NCBI RefSeq assembly: GCF_003347665.1
Contig: NZ_QDGA01000010.1
Coordinates: 62,001 to 126,000 of the forward strand
DNA length: 64,000 nucleotides
Reading direction: 5' to 3'
DNA from: Microvirga calopogonii
Lineage (GTDB): Bacteria > Pseudomonadota > Alphaproteobacteria > Rhizobiales > Beijerinckiaceae
Shown here: positions 63,132 through 64,000 of the stretch, one piece after another
How the letters are laid out: every line of letters begins with the position of its first letter
Position numbering within the stretch: the stretch's first letter is position 1
The notes under the pieces: model-generated
Database searches by the model: none
What the model was told of the DNA's origin: nothing
Seen by the model: only the letters and a program-made list of their open reading frames with translations
Position numbers and translations under genes: made by a program

Positions 63132-64000
63132 TCAGCGAAGCGGCTGGGCGTCGGTGCGTTTCGCAAGGCGGCCCGAGGCCTTGGCCTCCAGGCGGGCGGG
63201 ATCCTGCCGGCCGCATTTGAACGGGCGCAGGTCGGCCGCGGGCATCGGTGTCGCGGCCCTCATCGTGTTCAGGTTGCCGACGGGATGCGTTCCTTCCGAC
63301 AGGCCGTTGTTGAGGAGCTCCCGCATCACCAGCGTTCGCGTCGCTGCGCTGGGCGCCCCGAGGACGACGCCGATGACGCGCCGATCCCCGCGAAGGGCCG
63401 AGACGGCCACGTTGAAGCCGGATGCGCAGACATACCCGGTCTTGGAGGCCTCGAGACCTGCATATTCCTCGACCAGCTTGTTGGTGTTCTTGAGAAGCCG
63501 CCCGTTGACCGTCACGGACGGCGTCCTGAGAAGGTCCATGTGATCGCCATGATAGCTCAGGAGCACCAGCATCAGCAGGGCCATGTCGCGCGCGTTGGTG
63601 ACCTGCCGGTCGTCGTGCAGGCCGGTCGCGTTGACGAACCGGGTTCCGGTCATGCCGAGACGGCGCGCCTCCGCGTTCATGGCCGCGACGAAGGCCTCCT
63701 CGCTGCCGCCGATGGCTTCAGCGACCGCCATCGACACGTCGTTGGCGCTCTTGACCATCATGACCGTGAGCGCATCCTCGAGCCGGAGGGACGTTCCCGG
63801 CGGGACGCCGAGCTTCGTCGGAGCCTGGGCGGCCGCCTTGGGGCTCAGGACGATGGACGTATCCATGCTGGCACGGCCCGCCTCGACGGCCGTGAGCGCA
63901 AGGTGCGCCGTCATCATCTTGGTGAGCGAGGCCGGATGCCAGGAGCGGGTCGCTTCCTGGGCGGCGAGAATGTCGCCGGTCGACGCATCAACCAGCAGCA
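63132..64000 (-). CDS. D-alanyl-D-alanine carboxypeptidase (PBP5/6 family), 5' end missing
   Basis: Peptidase S11. The frame is open to the window end and the N-terminal signal region lies outside. Motifs are SxxK (SLTK, before ATG 63917), SxN (SANDVSMAVAEA) and KTG (SKTGYVCASGFN). LLVDASTGDILAAQ at the edge is the standard opening of the mature domain. It removes the terminal D-Ala from peptidoglycan stem peptides in the periplasm. Confidence 0.93.
   Translation of the reverse strand, partial: LLVDASTGDILAAQEATRSWHPASLTKMMTAHLALTAVEAGRASMDTSIVLSPKAAAQAPTKLGVPPGTSLRLEDALTVMMVKSANDVSMAVAEAIGGSEEAFVAAMNAEARRLGMTGTRFVNATGLHDDRQVTNARDMALLMLVLLSYHGDHMDLLRTPSVTVNGRLLKNTNKLVEEYAGLEASKTGYVCASGFNVAVSALRGDRRVIGVVLGAPSAATRTLVMRELLNNGLSEGTHPVGNLNTMRAATPMPAADLRPFKCGRQDPARLEAKASGRLAKRTDAQPLR

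Overview
The window is a 64 kb piece of a high-GC, gene-dense alphaproteobacterial genome. The gene types (minDE, lpiA/mprF-acvB, cyoABCD with SURF1, DUF6894, DUF5996, DUF3297 and YqhA proteins) and a dispersed palindromic repeat with the core GCATCGGACCC / GGGTCCGATGC point to Hyphomicrobiales, probably a Microvirga- or Methylobacterium-like member. That placement is an inference from gene content and repeat style. No rRNA, tRNA, CRISPR array, transposase or phage gene was recognised, so this looks like ordinary chromosome with a few accessory patches.

Layout: 1-5 kb has a truncated SDR oxidoreductase, a YqhA membrane protein, a Crp/Fnr regulator coupled to a small ORF, and a secreted CAP-domain protein with RTX calcium repeats. 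At 5-10 kb a minus-strand operon encodes a class III nucleotide cyclase with TolB-like and TPR regions, a vanadium haloperoxidase/PAP2 protein with an (GGA)11 N-terminus, and a subtilisin-like protease without a signal peptide. At 10-16 kb are a VOC protein, a TIGR03118 protein, two small proteins and a YdeP-type molybdopterin oxidoreductase. At 16-22.4 kb an MFS transporter leads the cytochrome bo3 operon cyoABCD plus SURF1. At 22.6 kb is a small two-repeat protein, followed by an arylsulfatase interrupted by one in-frame TAA. At 27-29.4 kb an MBOAT acyltransferase is paired with an SGNH-like partner, followed by peptidase T.

At 31-35 kb a TPP riboswitch precedes ykoFEDC, an ECF-type thiamine-precursor uptake operon. 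Then come a helix-hairpin-helix protein, a DUF5996 protein, minDE without a neighbouring minC, a sulfonate/nitrate-type ABC transporter (38.5-41 kb), a PQQ glucose dehydrogenase (41-43.6 kb), a hemerythrin protein and a PLP ammonia-lyase. At 47-51 kb a siderophore-type ABC importer faces a methyltransferase across an AT-rich spacer. At 51-54 kb are a second Crp/Fnr gene whose N-terminus lacks a start codon and a class C beta-lactamase-like protein. The gene-poor stretch at 53.76-54.19 kb holds two hairpin-plus-terminator units whose loops are complementary. The last 10 kb contains lpiA/mprF-acvB, a DUF3297 protein, tryptophan dioxygenase with kynureninase, an HdeD protein, a DUF1269 protein and a D,D-carboxypeptidase cut by the window end.

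Functional links: the PQQ dehydrogenase and the quinol oxidase would share the ubiquinone pool. LpiA makes and AcvB is expected to hydrolyse lysyl-phosphatidylglycerol, tuning envelope charge. Tryptophan dioxygenase and kynureninase form a tryptophan-to-anthranilate route missing only the formamidase. The least explained items are the paired RNA-like hairpins at 53.8-54.1 kb, the cyclase-haloperoxidase-protease operon, and a hairpin leader over the ribosome binding site shared by two unrelated genes.
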